A program made the position numbers and the translations under genes. The notes below the pieces were generated by a model. It was not told the DNA's origin, did no database searches, and saw only the letters and a program-made list of their open reading frames with translations. DNA of 64,000 bases from Ptychodera flava (Eukaryota > Hemichordata > Enteropneusta > Ptychoderidae), in NCBI RefSeq assembly GCF_041260155.1, contig NC_091931.1, positions 10,893,861-10,957,860 of the forward strand, read 5' to 3'. Positions 1-12,815 of this stretch are shown piece after piece. Numbering within the stretch: position 1 is the first letter of the stretch; each line of letters starts with the position of its first letter.

Positions 1-745
1 GAGAGGCTTAGGGGGAAAGTGTCACAGGGGCTTTCCCCTATCTTGCATGGAAATTTTTAAGATATTGATGTGTGCAATGGTGCAGTCTGGTGCAATCTGA
101 GAGGTGTTTTTTAATTGTTTTACTACGTGAAACTGTTAGAACACCCCAAGGGGGAGAGCACGAGAGGGGGTTTCCCCCTCTCGTATTGGAAATTTTGGGA
201 AATTGATGTGTTTAATGGTGCAATCTGAGAGGAGTTTCAGGTTATTTTGCACTCGGTAAAACTGTTTGAAAATGACATTGAACACTGCAATATTTTTTTA
301 CATTTTATGCATGATCAGTGTTTGTGTCACAATATTCAACAACCAAACAATGACAATACAATTTGTGAAAAACAGTTCTGTTTGCCAGAGACTGAAGATA
401 AATAAATATACAGGAATGGAAAATCTGTGACCTTCTTGTGTCATTTCTCCAGCTACCAGCTTCTAATGAAAAGCATGAATATGGTATGTTTAACTGTCAA
501 AATGGTCATTGAACTGAGGTACATGAAAACATGTTTCTGTGATAATAAAGGATGATCACAACAGTTCAGTTTTGTCCTAGATCCTGTGAAAATTTTGAGA
601 AATTGATGTGCGCCACAGTGCAGTGTAGTGCAATGCGATAGGTATTTTAAATTTGTCTTTTACCAGTAAAACTGTTAGAAGACCCAAGGGGGAGAGAAAT
701 GGATGTGTGCAATGGTGCAATCTTAGATGTGTTTCAATTTATTTT
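1..745. repeat. Diverged tandem-like repeat units
   Basis: At least four related pieces (about 1-135, 140-255, 590-680 and 683-745) share an 'aattgatgtg' core, a 'caatggtgcaatct' core and a 'aaactgtt' tail. The first two carry a G-rich/C-rich inverted pair (gggggaaag...ctttccccc type). Between 290 and 590 the sequence is unrelated AT-rich DNA. The repeat probably continues left of the window. No coding potential was found here. Confidence 0.55.
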
Positions 746-2833
746 GCCAAAAAAAATTGAGTAACCCCGCCCCCTCTTCCTCTCCACATTTTGAGTAACG
801 CCCCCTGAAGTTTTCAATTTTTTTAGTGACCCCCTCCCTTGTATTTCATTATATTTGTTGTTCCTCAATTTTTCATTGTCAACTTGTACATCTTCCTAAT
901 ATATTTATATTGAGAGAATAATATATTGATTTTAACACTAGTTTATTGACTCCTGTCTTGTGTTTTAAAATTTTCACAATTTACAGAAGTCAAAAAGTCC
1001 CCTTTAGATAGTGCCTATGCCATTGAGATATTGCAACAGAAATCCTGAAATATGATTTCTTGGGTCAGAAAAGGGAAGGAAAACATTGAGTGCACTGAGG
1101 TGTAAAGTAGACCTATGTAGTGCATGCTTATATCATAAGTGCTGGGAAAAAACATAAGAATTGCTTGTGGTATAAAAACATTTGCGCCGCCTAAGGCGGC
1201 GAAATCAAATGGTGTTCCTCTTATCGGAGTATGATATTCCAAGCCAACTGGTATTATCCTATATCATTAACTGAGTAAATGGTAAGCTGCAAGCAAGCTT
1301 TCGTGTAGAATTAAAGCAAAACGACAGAGAGAAATGTGTGCACGTCGCTGGTGTCCCGACGGAGTACGTCACATCAAAGAATGCTGAACGGCAAATGCCA
1401 AAATGGCAGGAAAGTTGAACATTCGTATCATGCTAGCGGGAATGTATGCACTGATGCAAAGCAGTATTATTTGCTGAGCGATCGGTCAAATAATCGAGTC
1501 ACCATTAAAAATGTTCACATTTGTGCAGGTTAATTGTTGATATAAAATAGGAACAGCAATAATACCTGTCAGAAAATGGTCCGAGCCGACTTTGTTTGGA
1601 ATATACTTCGATGGCGTCCAGTCCTTCCGACCGATAGCACAGATCCAACTTTTCCGCCTTTTCATGGACAAAAATTTTGTTCTTTCATCTGGGTAATCGA
1701 TAATTTTTAAACTGTATGATAGGATAGTTGGGCCTCAGGCCGACAGATCGATTATAGCTGCCGACCACTACACAAAATGTTCGCGTTCGGCATCGATTAC
1801 GAGAAGGTAAACAAAAGACCCACACACACGTGTACGTGTACACGTTGTTGATTCACTGAGCGGTGCGGTGCGGCTTGCCCCACAAGATGGCGGATGACAT
1901 CGTGACCTGACCTCGTGACGTCAATTGAAAAGCATCTATAATGTTACTTTTACCTCAGAATCAGGGGGGTGTAAGTCGAGTCACAACATAGATATGGTTG
2001 CCTAGCTACTGTCGATGTCTATTTATAGCTGGCAATAGTCACCATCGCGTGTGGGGGTATTCCAATCTACCGAACACAATAGGGGAAATGTTTGTGTGCA
2101 GTGCTCGCAACAACCTGTATTTTTTTTAGCGTGCAATCACCACAGTCTTTGCGTGAAAACGTAAACAATTTGCGCAAACGTGAGCCCTGTTGGCCCACCG
2201 CGGTCTTTCCAGAACCGTTGATACAACAAAACGTTTGGAAAGTTCGGCTACATCACAGTGTAACTTCTATGCGCAAAACAGATGTACAATAATAATAATA
2301 AAAGAACTTACCCAATTTCTTCACAATGCCAGGGAAAATCCGTATTTTGCCCCTTGTCTTCCAAGCAACATTGTACTTTGCTCCAACTGTAACTGACTCC
2401 CCCTCTTTCAGTACAATAGACGTTATCTCTTGAACGCTGTAAGTGTTTTCATTAACCCATTAAATGCAAACGCCATTGTTGTTGATAGTCACTGATTATT
2501 GCATATATAAGAGCAACGGTCTGTATGCATATGCTGTCCTACTCCGCTTTGGAAGTGAACGACACGAATTTTGATTTGAGCGGGAAATAGAAAACTGGAC
2601 GCGCGTGATCAGCATGAGTCATTAGCCAATCATACCACATAAAAAAATGCTAAATCTGTTTGGCACGTGCCGCTAGCCAATCATAAGTTACCAAAAGTTG
2701 CAAGGTCGTTTTAGTTCACCTGACACGTGCATGATCAGATTAGAAAAGCCATTAAGACTTGGAACGGTCACTGGCTGGGTATGTGGTCTCGGCCGCAATC
2801 TTACGATATATTCAATAGCCAGCAGACGCAAAC
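746..2833. other. Non-coding stretch upstream of CACTA-like gene
   Basis: I see no supported gene. The first half is AT-rich. From about 1,750 the base composition rises, with several CG dinucleotides and a short (CA)n tract near 1,830, which would fit a 5' regulatory or first-exon area for the transposase gene that starts at 2834. No core promoter could be assigned. Confidence 0.4.
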
Positions 2834-5625
2834 ATGTCGAAAACGACGACCTGGCGGAAAAAGCGTACAAAACGCACTAGCAATTTTCGTTCGTCAGCTG
2901 ACAATGAGGTAGAAATAGAAGACGACATGTTTGACGTGGATTACGTCAGCGGTGAGTGCATCAGACTCTGAACTCGATTGTGATCGTGTAGGCCCACCCG
3001 TTGACCATGATCCGGACCGTGATACTAATAATGAACATGATGCACGCCTAGAAATGATAGATAACGACGCTGGAGCAAGCGCAGACAGTAGCTTTACATT
3101 AGAAAATAACCCTATTTACAGAATTGACGATGATGCTAGGGAACCATCGAGTTTTAACGCCGATGAGGGAAATCGACCTGTCAACTTTGAGTTCGATTAC
3201 GACTCTTTCATACAATCTAAAGTTGATGACTTTCAAGATCACGCCAATGACAGTTTTGATGATGGCGACGACGACTACTATGATGATAATAACAATGATG
3301 ATAGAGAACGCACACAGGGCAGTACAGTCGCAAGTGAGGACGAACAAGTGAACGTTGAGGTAGCTCTGGATAATCCGCCGGTGTATGAAAATGCCCCAAT
3401 AACAACAAGTGTGAGTATGTTACTCATACTAACATTTGTAATGAATTACAACTTGACAGGAGAAGCTTTCTGTACCTTGTTGACAATTATCAGCGCTCAC
3501 TGTATGACGCAACCTAAAACGTTGAGATCAGTTAATATTTTTTTCAAGTACTTCAGGAACATGAAAGCACCAATTGTCTGCCACTATTACTGCTCATCTT
3601 GCTGCAGCTACTTGGCAAATGCAGAGGCTGAACTGTGCAGTACCTGTAACAGCAATTTAACTTCACGAACAAGCAAACAATATTTTATTGAGGTGCCATT
3701 AGTCGAGCAACTAGTGGCTTTTTTCAGTCGAAGGGGGTTCTACCAACGCCTTCAGCACCGATTTAGTCGTGAAAAGAAACATCCCTCAAATATAGAAGAC
3801 GTGTATGACGGATCCGAGTATGCAAAATATTTTCTTCCAATTGGTTTTCTTGCTAACCCAAATAACATCTCGTTTGCATGTAACATAGGCGGTGTTCCTG
3901 TCTTCAAGTCTTCTAAATTTTCTATCTGGCCAATATACATAGTCATAAATGAACTACCTTTCAAAGATCGAACAAAGATAACATGATCTAGCTGGACTTT
4001 GGTTTGGTTGTCAGAAGCCTGATATGTTGACTTTTTTGAAACCTCTGCAATCAGCTATTGACTCATTAGGGCCTATATTCTAAAGGTGTTGAAATGTGTT
4101 TGCCAGAGTCTGGTGAAAAAGTATGTGTTAAAGGAATGTTACTTATGGGAAGCTTTGATATGCCTGCTAAATGTCTGGTCCAGAATTGCACTCACGGTAT
4201 GGGTGTCCGAAATGCAAGCAACCCGGGGAAACGGTCAAAGTGGGATTGAGAGGTCATGTGCACGCATTCCCGTTTTCGGAAGGCAATGCAAAGGGCCCAC
4301 TCCGAACCCATGATAACACATTATTAGATGCCAAGGTAGCAATAGAAAAGGGAATTGTCAAAGACGGGGTTAAAGGGCCTTCATGGTTGTCATGGACACC
4401 AAACTATGATATCATAGCGGGTACTGCTGTTGATTACATGCATGCTGTTTGCCAGAGGGTGTTGCGAAGCTTTTACTTAAACTATGGTTCTACTCTGATA
4501 GGAATGAGGATTATTATATTGGAGACAAAGTAGATACAGTCAATAAAAGATTTTTGAACATTAAACCTACCAATGAAATAACACGTTGCCTACTTAGCAT
4601 AGATCAGCTTAAATACTGGAAAGCCAATGAAATAAGATCATGGCTCCTCTTTTACTGTGTTCCATGTCTTATTGGCATATTACCTCTAGATTATTTAGAA
4701 CACTTGCAATTATTAAGTGAAGGTATTTACATTTTATTATTGAATTCCATTTCTGTAGTTGATCTTAATCGTGCTGAAGAATGATTACATAAATTTGTTA
4801 TGTTGTTTCCTGAGTACTATAAGAGACAGCATTTGACATGTAATGTCCACATGCTTGTCCATCTGACGGATGTAGTCCGTGAATTATAGGTCCTCTTTGG
4901 ACATCTTCCTGCTTCCATTTTGAGGATAAGAATGGTCAGTTACTGAAACTCTTCCATGGAACTCAACATATTGAGAATCAAATTGTTACTGCTGTTGTAA
5001 TATTACAAAATTTGCCAGAGATGGCATCAAAGTGTATTTTACCAGGTAGCACTGCAGAAAGTTTATGAACACGTACTATTCCAATTTCTCCAAATCTACG
5101 AGTGGACCTTGGTAATTCCATGTTTGCATTGGGAGCAAGTGATATTCGCAAGTTAAGTAGATCAGAATCTGAAGCACTATATTTTTAGGTCATATGCCAA
5201 CGACTGATATAGTTAGTGCCTATCACCGTCTTTAAAAAGTGTACAGTCATACTCTCTCAGGGTTATCTCCGTGCGGTACAGCGTAATAGCTTCACTGTTG
5301 CTTTCATCGGAAATGATCGACTAGAACATTTTGGATAGATATAAATTTTTTTTTCCAGTATCGTTCATCTGCATATTGTATAAACTGTAACTCTGGCAGC
5401 TGCACATGCCACATTGACAACCTTGCCTTAATAACTGAGCTGCAGCATCTCAATACTGAACAAGTATTCCATAGCTTCCATGTACACAAAGTTAAGATTT
5501 GCAGCAGTAGTAAGAAAATTGTTAAAATTGATAATATTAAGGAACAATGTATGTTTATGCAGACAGTTTGTAATCTTACTGAAGGGTTTGTATGTAAATT
5601 TCCAAATAATTTAGAGAAAGATTAG
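2834..5625 (+). pseudogene. CACTA-like transposase, decayed copy 1
   Basis: The reading starts at ATG 2834 (MSKTTTWRKKRT, basic) and soon needs a frame change near 2,945 to enter an acidic 351-codon stretch that ends at 3,986. Conserved blocks follow in order: a C-rich zinc block (HYYCSSCCSYL...LCSTCNSN) near 3,580-3,660; RFSREKKHPSNIEDVYDG; PVFKSSKFSIWPIY; then, in other frames, GLWFG near 3,995, YGCPKCKQPGETVK near 4,200, GTAVDYMHAVC near 4,420, YWKANEIRSWLLFY near 4,620, HFEDKNGQLLKLFHGTQH near 4,910-4,970, and a C-terminal KFPNNLEKD before TAG at 5,623. This is the layout of animal CACTA/EnSpm-type transposase-domain proteins, and it matches the better-preserved copy at 62.1-63.7 kb. Several frameshifts and stops (at least five) make it a pseudogene. 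A possible poly(A) signal AATAAA lies at 5707. The family name rests on recalled patterns, not on a search. Confidence 0.8.
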
Positions 5626-6170
5626 ATGGCAAAAGATTTAATGAAATGCAAATCGACGTACTATAAAGTCTACTGTTGTTTAACCCACAGTCTCGCGATA
5701 AATTGTAATAAAGTTTTCCAAAGTAACATTGTAGTACTCATTCATAATTCCCAAAGGCCTGAGCATAGGACAGTGCATAAAATGACAATAGTTGTGACTT
5801 TCTAGATATATTCATACCAGGGATTACAAAGACGATTTGACTGGCTAACTCAGCGGATAATTTGAGGAAGGAAATTTTGATAACAATGATTGGTCGTAAA
5901 TACGGTAAATATGCGCAGGTAAGAACTCTGCCGTCGTGCATGCCGCGGTGGAGAATAGACCGGGTGTGAGAGAATGAATAATCAATTGGGTGAACCAGCA
6001 GAATGCGACTGATTCTGTTCCCTTTTGTATTAATGGGGGGAGTTCTCAGTGAAAAGGACATGTTTACAGACACTGATTTTTGGAGACTTACCCTTCACCG
6101 ATGCTAAACTCCCCTCAATACATCAACTATACGAAATGGCCTGTTAGATCGAAAATTTGATGCGTCAAGG
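5626..6170. other. 3' flank of CACTA-like copy 1
   Basis: This stretch holds an AATAAA at 5707-5712 that could serve the upstream transposase gene. I see no other gene or repeat in it. A weak minus-strand open frame (5738-6073) has no recognisable domain and I leave it uncalled. Confidence 0.35.
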
Positions 6171-6875
6171 CACAGAGTAATATCATAGAACAGAGTGGCA
6201 ACAGCTATTGTTTAAGGCGTGAATCGGTTACGTAAGCAATCCATGTTTGCCTCGCCTCACGAAGCTCTTTGCTCTCTTTTCCGAAGAGTGCCGACCATGC
6301 ACCCTTCGGTAATTTTCGGATTTTCACCAATTGTTAAGCGAAAGTATGTTCGACAAAGCTTGTGTTGTTGTTGTCGTGTGGTGCTGATCGGAATTGATGT
6401 GCTGGCGAAAACGGGAGTGTTTCGAGCTTCAGGAATGTGGGTTTTACCGTTTTAAAAATTCCTCTCATATTTTTATGAATATATAATGAGTGTGTTTGAA
6501 CCAAATTTGAAAGTCTTTATCGATACTGTCTGGTTTTACTCAATGGTTTACGGTCAGTCATACCGTCTTTTACACGTGCGCCAAGAAAGAACATGTTTAT
6601 GAAACTGCTGGCGTGTTATGTTTTGATTGGCGTGAGGCAGTGTTTCTGGCCTATGAGCTCACAAAGTAACTATGGTTGCTACGCGACTGGCAGTACGATG
6701 CCATCTCGTCGTATGTTTCGCATAATCTCGTGTAATTATCAACCACAAACCAAGCCTCCAAAAAGTTTAACACCTTTTAAGCTCATTTTAATATGAAAAG
6801 CCAATAGTCTACCGAGACGACCATGGAACAAAAGGCATGCAAGTGTTGCCACTCTGTCTATGATATTACTCTGTG
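6171..6875. mobile_element. Non-autonomous inverted-repeat DNA element (7-bp TSD)
   Basis: The left end reads CACAGAGTAATATCATAG and continues ACAGAGTGGCAAC. The right end is its reverse complement, with about 32 of 34 positions paired and one indel. Both ends are flanked by the same 7 bp, GTCAAGG (6164-6170 and 6876-6882). The 705-bp interior shows no transposase. A 7-bp duplication fits several DDE superfamilies (for example Dada, or a variant of the 8-9-bp groups), so I do not assign one. Confidence 0.8.
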
Positions 6876-7352
6876 GTCAAGGCGAATGCGCTGCACGTTG
6901 TAGAAAATCGCTGGCCGATAAATTTACTGCAGCTCCAAAGCTAGCCTCCTCATCCGTGTGAACTAGAACACGGTATTCCCTTACCTAACCTTTTTCAGAT
7001 GATCGGTCTTCATGATCTTGCTGTATGCCCGCTAATCCATGAAAACTTCCACGAAAATTTTTACATAAATTCACTTAAGGTATAGACACACGTTTAATGC
7101 ATTTTTACAGAGATTTTGGTTTATTTCAAAATGGAGTCCGTACCATATGACCTTTACATGTGGGAAAATGTCGAAACAATATTGTATTAAGAAATGCTAA
7201 AGAAACTAATAAAAACTGATTGTTTTCGAACTACGCGTACTGTTATATTCGGTTGTCTTAACTGTGTACGGATTAGTTAGGATAGCGACGCAAGGTCAAC
7301 AGATTATGTTAATTTTTCTGATCTTGTCCGACGCGCTTGCGCATACTTTCCA

Positions 7353-8204
7353 GTGTCCTGTGTGCGTGACAATAATAATGGCTGCTCGTGTGTGAGACGC
7401 GCGAAACGTAAACGTGGTCGAAAGAAGAAAGTGAGTAAGGTCATGGACCAGAGTACCAGATCAAAGCTTAGATTGTCAGACTTAGGTTCGTATTATAACA
7501 ACGTGGCAGACGAGATGTCGGACACGAGTCTTTCTTCCGACGAGGAGGACGTCATCAGTGCGGACACACGTAATCACGGCCAAGGTAAAGACTCTGTCGC
7601 TTCGCAGCGTAAAATCAACCTTGTTGTAGAGAAAGCAGACAGTGATGAAATGTTAAGAATTTTTGACGTAAGAACGTTGAACTCCATCATTCAATCCGCG
7701 TCACTTTGTAACGTCTGCAAAGTCGGACGCCTTTCTCTGCAGGAATTGTCAACTTATGGCTGGGGCAGTCATTTTACCATGATCTGCTCAAATACCGAGT
7801 GCAACTCCCCTCAAGTGGTTTTTCCGTCTTCAGCGAAAAACGGCCGACATTTTCAATCAACAGAAAGATGGTACTTGGTCTACGAGCGATCGGAAGAGGG
7901 AGACGGGCAGCCATGAAATTTAATTCGTATATCGGTCTCCCACCACCCGTATCACCAACGCCGTTCAAAGAACATGAGCAGACACTAGCGAGTTACAGCG
8001 AAAAGTTGACCGAGCAACACATGCAACAGGCTGTGGCGGAAGTCCGACAGGTGGTGCTGGGGGTATCAGACAAAGATGTTGACGATGGAGGGAATGACAA
8101 TGGACAGGAAATTGTCGATGTTGCAGTTTCTGTTGACGGGTCATGGGCGTCAAGGGGCTTTTCTTCCCTTTATGGCTTTGTCAGTGTGATTTCAATTGAC
8201 ACCG
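7353..8204 (+). pseudogene. Mutator-like transposase, exon 1
   Basis: N-terminal part of a Mutator-like transposase of the animal 'DGSW' type. A basic stretch (RRAKRKRGRKKK) precedes ATG 7443, the first in-frame ATG. A CNVC...C zinc-type block lies near 7,710-7,800 (CNVCKVGRLSLQ and CSNTECNSP). After one frameshift near 7,845 the reading continues as TFSINRKMVLGLRAIG, then the GLPPPVSPTPF block, and ends with VSVDGSWASRGFSSLYG near 8,136. The D of DGSW is a likely first catalytic acidic residue. A strong donor (ACCG|GTAAGT) ends the exon at 8204 in phase 1, matching the next exon. An alternative start at ATG 7378 would need another frame change. Confidence 0.8.
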
Positions 8205-8869
8205 GTAAGTTTTTAATAAAATATCAACGAAAGTTTTTAGGGCCTTGATATGCCCCAGTCAGTATTGGGGCGTTAGATGCATAATATGTATAATATGTAT
8301 AAAGCAAACCAACTACAGTTGCCAGTGCGGTACACCTTCGTGAAAGCTTTTTATGCATAATAAAAATGGTGCGACTGATATCATTGTTGAGAGAAGCATT
8401 ACATAAGTGAATGACATCGATTGAGAAAGTCAGACGACATTAAATTTTAAGTGTTAACTTTTCATATTTTTGTGGTCCTGGGAATATATTAACTTTCAAA
8501 GATTTTTTTGAAGGGTTTGAAAACCTGTTGGCTATTGATATGTATACTTATGTATGCCCGTTTGAAATATTGTGGGACAGACATTTTATTGACTGCTGTA
8601 AAGGAAAGAGTTTGTAAAAAAGGAAAGCCACACTTGCTTGATAGTCCTATCCAAGTGAATAATATTATTTCACAAAGATACTGCTTTCCAAATCTTTCTT
8701 TTTGTCCTGTAATCACTCATGAGCAGTGAATTTATTTGGGTGACTGATATGGCTACTACAAGTAAAATTGATAACTTCAGGTACGAAGTGATAACTCAGT
8801 GTCTGTCTTTTCCATAAAAGTCTGTACAATATAATTTTATTACATCCAAATTCTGCAATTTTTCTCCAG

Positions 8870-9073
8870 GAAAGGTGTTGGATCGACACATCAGTTGCTC
8901 GTACTGCCGAGAATGCCAAGCAATGGAGAACCACCCAGGGACTTTAACTACATGAAATGGTTCATTGAACATGAGCCAGAATGTAAAATGAATCATCAGG
9001 TTTCAGCAAAAAGCATGGAGGCAGCGGGTGCATCAATATTGTTTGAGAGATCTAAAGAAAAGCACAAGTTGAG
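8870..9073 (+). pseudogene. Mutator-like transposase, exon 2
   Basis: The exon is bounded by tttctccag and GAG|GTATGA. It continues the previous exon in phase as GKVLDRHISCSYCREC, a zinc-binding C..C..C block. After a frameshift near 8,940 it reads MKWFIEHEPECKMNH, QVSAKSMEAAGA and FERSKEKHKLR. These blocks sit between the DGSW and GDGDS motifs in the family. The frameshift shows that the copy is no longer functional. Confidence 0.78.
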
Positions 9074-9601
9074 GTATGATAAATGATATAGGCTAATGTG
9101 CCAGCCCTATATTACATCATTCTACTGATGTGCAGAGTGCTCGGAAGTTATATCTGATTGGACGATTATCACTATTCATAGCAATTTAGGGATTGTATTT
9201 TTATTATTCAACTATATTGGTCACATTCAGCCAACCTGTTTGATAACTACACACAGCTTCCGAGATGCTGCACATCAGCAGAATGATGTAATGTTGGGCT
9301 GGACTGGAATCACATTGATTTTCAGACATTCTGTTGATTTGTCTCCGACAAATGAAACCAGACTAACTCTTATATTATCACAGCATTTATCCATATGTAG
9401 CAAAATGATATCTGACAAGTTTATTTGCATAAAAATAAAGTAGTTGCAGTCCATGCAGTCTTGTACTCCTTCAGTCAAAATGTCATTGACTTTTTTGCTC
9501 CAATGTTCATTTCAGCTATTGTCTTAAGATTGTTTGCATTTAGACACAGAAAAACAATTATCTGACAAGGTATATGTTCTTTATATTATTTTACAAAACA
9601 G

Positions 9602-9753
9602 GTACAGTCAATTTATAGGAGATGGAGACAGCGCAGCGTACCAGTCTGTTAAAGATGTGTATGCCAGTGACAATATTATTGTCCAAAAGGAAGACTGTGT
9701 TGGTCACATTCAGAAGAGAATGGGCACCCACCTGAGAAAACTGGTTGATAAAG
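9602..9753 (+). pseudogene. Mutator-like transposase, exon 3 (GDGDS motif)
   Basis: The acceptor is acaaaacag and the donor AAAG|GTAAGT. The phase joins exon 2 across LR|Y. The translation contains YSQFIGDGDSAAYQSV, with the second likely catalytic acidic residue, then KEDCVGHIQKRMGTHLRKL, a block typical of this transposase family. The exon is intact over its length. Confidence 0.85.
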
Positions 9754-10282
9754 GTAAGTATTTGCCAACTACTAAAAGGTCAATACTGTAGTTATACTCT
9801 TTAGGACGGGGACCTAAACTCATGTTTTAAAACAAAACTTTCGCTGTTGCCCACCTTGCAAGACGAAAAGCCCTGGTAATTTTAACATTTCAACTGTAAA
9901 ATACTGGCAATGCCAGACGGCATACTGGCCAACTGCATCATGAAGGGGAAGAGAAATCTTCATACACATAGCAAGTTTTCTACCCCTTGGAAAACTAATG
10001 GGTGAAAATTAGCATGGGCCCTTACAAGATATAACCTCAGTTACAATTATTTGTGTGCAAATAGGGGTGGTCCCTTCGTATAGATTTTGACTGTCACCCA
10101 GGATGAGTGTTTTTATGTCTTGGAGAATCTTTCTGCGTTTTTGTATACCATGTTTTGAACATGCCTTCTTAATATTGTGGTTCCAATTAAAATATTAAAT
10201 TTACCATATTTTTATAATATCACATTATAGTTTGCAGAGAAAAAAAAATTTCTGACATTTTGTATTTGTCTTTCTTCATTAG

Positions 10283-10390
10283 GTGGTAAGCTAGAGGATG
10301 GCAAAGGTTTGACAGGCCGGAATAGACTCACAAACCAAATGATCAACGCATTTCAAGTGTTCTATGGTATTGCCTTGAGAAATAATAAAG
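10283..10390 (+). pseudogene. Mutator-like transposase, exon 4
   Basis: The acceptor is ttcttcattag and the donor AAAG|GTAAGAG. It encodes GKLEDGKGLTGRNRLT and NAFQVFYGIALRNNK, the linker block that follows the CVGHIQKRMG block in the family. The phase (one base left over) matches the exon at 24,852. The intron between the two is 14.46 kb and is filled by nested mobile elements. Confidence 0.82.
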
Positions 10391-11204
10391 GTAAGAGCAA
10401 TTTAGAATGTATCACTTTTAAGGGTTTTTTATTAGCTCCCATAGCCATATGTATATATGGCAATGGAAGCTATTCTTATAGGCTAGGGAAATGTCTGTAT
10501 GTATGTATGTATGTCTGTATGTCTGTATGTCTGTATGTCTGTATGTCTGTATGTCTGTCCGTCAACATCAAAAACTCCAAAACCGCTGCACATTTCATCT
10601 TGATATTTGGTGTGTACATGGATGATGGGCTGTAGATGAGATTTTGTTCAAATGAAGTTGTCATTGCCAAAAATATGCAAATTAAGTGAAAAAATGTAAA
10701 AACAGTCAAAATTGAAAAAACTCAATAACCACTAGCAGATTACATGAAAAATTAGCATGTAAGTACTTTGGGCTGACATGAAATGATTGTGCACATCTTG
10801 GGTCAGTATCTTGGACTTGCTATTTTTCATGAATTTTTTTGTAATTTGTCCCATTTTTGGTCAAAAAATCTCTTCTCTGAAACCACAAGTCCGATTGATT
10901 GAAACTTGGTATGGAAGTGCATAGGAGTGACCTTTCCCAAATTTGGGCAAATCGTGGTGAAATTTGCATATTTTAGTTTACACGTCCATAGACTCCCATG
11001 TATAAGGCAGATCTCCATAGACTCCCATGTATAAGGCCACAAAAAATAAAAATTTAGTTTCTCATCGTATTCATATTGCAAAAAGGATGCAGTGACACAA
11101 TTTTTAGTCCCCACGGATGAAGTCCAGTGGGCTTATAGATTGGGTCATGTCCGTCTGTTCGTCCATCCGTGAGTCCATCCGTTCACGCAGATATCTCGGA
11201 TATT

Positions 11205-11499
11205 TTGACAAAATGTCATGTGACCTTGATGACCTTTGATCTCAAATATACATATTTGTCCAATAACTCAGTAACCACAAGTGCTACCACCCTTCATATA
11301 TGGTATGATGGGACACCCTATGACGCCACATATTGTACCTCATTAATTATGCACATATCTAATTTTGAGCGAGCCAATAGAGCTAGAGGTCTGATTTTGG
11401 TATATAGGGATAACTTAGCAAAACAATTTTTTTGACAAAATGTCACGTGACCTCGGTGACCTTTGACCTCAAATATACATATTTGTCCATAACTCAGTA
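11205..11499 (+). repeat. 226-bp minisatellite, left part
   Basis: About 1.3 units of a 226-bp tandem repeat. The unit includes GTAACCACAAGTGCTAC, TGACGCCACATATTGTACC, GAGCGAGCCAATAGAGC and GTGACCTCGGTGACC. The phase marker gtaaccac falls at 11271 and again would fall at 11497. The array breaks there and resumes at 21,551 in the same phase, so the two parts were one array before an insertion. Confidence 0.9.
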
Positions 11500-12176
11500 C
11501 ATAGGCTCCCCACGTATGTTTAGTTAGCTGAAAACCGAGAATTAAGTTGTGCGCATGCGCAAGCTAAATTTACACAGGGCAAAGGTCGTGTGCAAAAAAA
11601 TGTCACCTGATTGTATGTTAATGAGCTACAGAGCTTCGTAGCAACCGGGCGATTTCTTCAAGTTTCTATGGCCTTTTAACCAATAAAAATGATCAGAATG
11701 ATGTCAAACTAGTGTCAGAATGTTCTTTGGGAACTAATTTTATGAATATGTATGAGTTTGGGGCGGTCAGACGATTGTAAACCCGCGAAAATTTGATCGA
11801 GTTGTAGGCTACCTAGCGACTCACGTCTGTCTGCCAGCTGTTGTGTACAGTTTTGAGGTCAAATTTTGTCGGCGATTTTTGATATTTTCTTGAGTTTGTC
11901 AACTAATTTCACCAACATAGTAAGTTAAAGCTACTATATTTTATTACATTCCAACAAAGTTTCACTGAGGCTAATTTTTTTTGTAAGGTTTTTGAAAAAA
12001 AATTACGTGGTTTAGACTCTGTTTACACTTCAGTTCATTGACCTTCATTGTAATTTACAACCCAGCTGACGGCCTTCTACTTTTTTTCTTGAGTTTCGCA
12101 TAATTTTTTTGTGGTTTCTTCTTTTTTTGTGTTGTGAAGATGTCTGGTTTGATTTTCATCTTGCCTGCCTCAGAAA

Positions 12177-12815
12177 ATGTGCAGAATTTGTGGGGGTAGG
12201 GCCCAAAATTCAGTAGATGAGTTGACAGGAAAATGTCCTAAATTATGTTCCAAATATACAGATCAGATTCTTTTACTTTGGTATTGATGTAGGGACTGAT
12301 GAACAGGATGTGCATCCAAACCACATTTGTTATTTATGTTATAAGCGTTTGTTCAATGATTCAGTATTTTCTTTTGACAATGATGTATGGGAACCCCACC
12401 CAAGAACAGGAGAATGTAATGTTTGTAAAGAATTTAAACAGCAAAGTAAAGGAGGAAAGCCAAAAAAGGTAAAACGGGGCAGACCACCAACAAAATCAAA
12501 ACAAAATCATGACAGTGACCGCCAAACTGATATAATTTTAACAGAGGATGGTAAGGCACACTTAATGCAACAAGCTGAATTGTCACCGACTTTTGATTGG
12601 CCTGACCAATTCAAGCCAATACCAATGGATGATGTAAAATGCACCATTTGCCTGTCTGTTTTCACTAATCCATTGGAGACACCGTGTGAACATGTTTTTT
12701 GTAGTAAATGTCTTGTTGGTGTATTCTTACTGAAAATGCCCAGTGTGTCCATTGTCCATTTTGTACCCAGTCTGTATGTTGTTTTTCTGTCCGTCCTGCC
12801 AAGTTGTACAGGGTT
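12177..12815 (+). pseudogene. RAG1 N-terminal-like zinc/basic/RING block
   Basis: This is the N-terminal exon of the transposon gene. It starts at ATG 12177, which lies just after a tgcctcag acceptor-like site, and reads MCRICGGRAQNSVDE. After a one-base frame slip near 12,280 it continues FGIDVGTDEQDVHPNHICYLCYKR, then VWEPHPRTGECNVC, and a lysine/arginine-rich stretch (KKVKRGRPPTK). A RING finger follows from 12,637: CTICLSVF, NPLETPCEHVFCSKC, and after a second frame slip near 12,722 NAQCVHCPFC. Vertebrate RAG1 has the same blocks in the same order: CRICG, FRIDV..D..HP..FCHNC, WHPHTPSCDIC, basic region, then CQIC...CKHVFCR.C...YCPSC. That makes common origin very likely. In RAG1 this region is the zinc dimerisation and ubiquitin-ligase part. 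Two frame slips mark decay. Confidence 0.82.

Noticed and set aside
3099-3408. Minus-strand frames rich in Ile/Val or His
   Set aside because: Shadows of the acidic GAT/GAC-rich part of the CACTA-like protein.
6219-6796. Plus-strand frames inside the 705-bp inverted-repeat element
   Set aside because: No domain, and the element has the size and structure of a non-autonomous MITE.
10309-10635. Open frame over the (TGTA)n tract
   Set aside because: Apart from the true exon 4 at its start, it reads through a donor site and a microsatellite (Cys-Met-Tyr-Val repeats).
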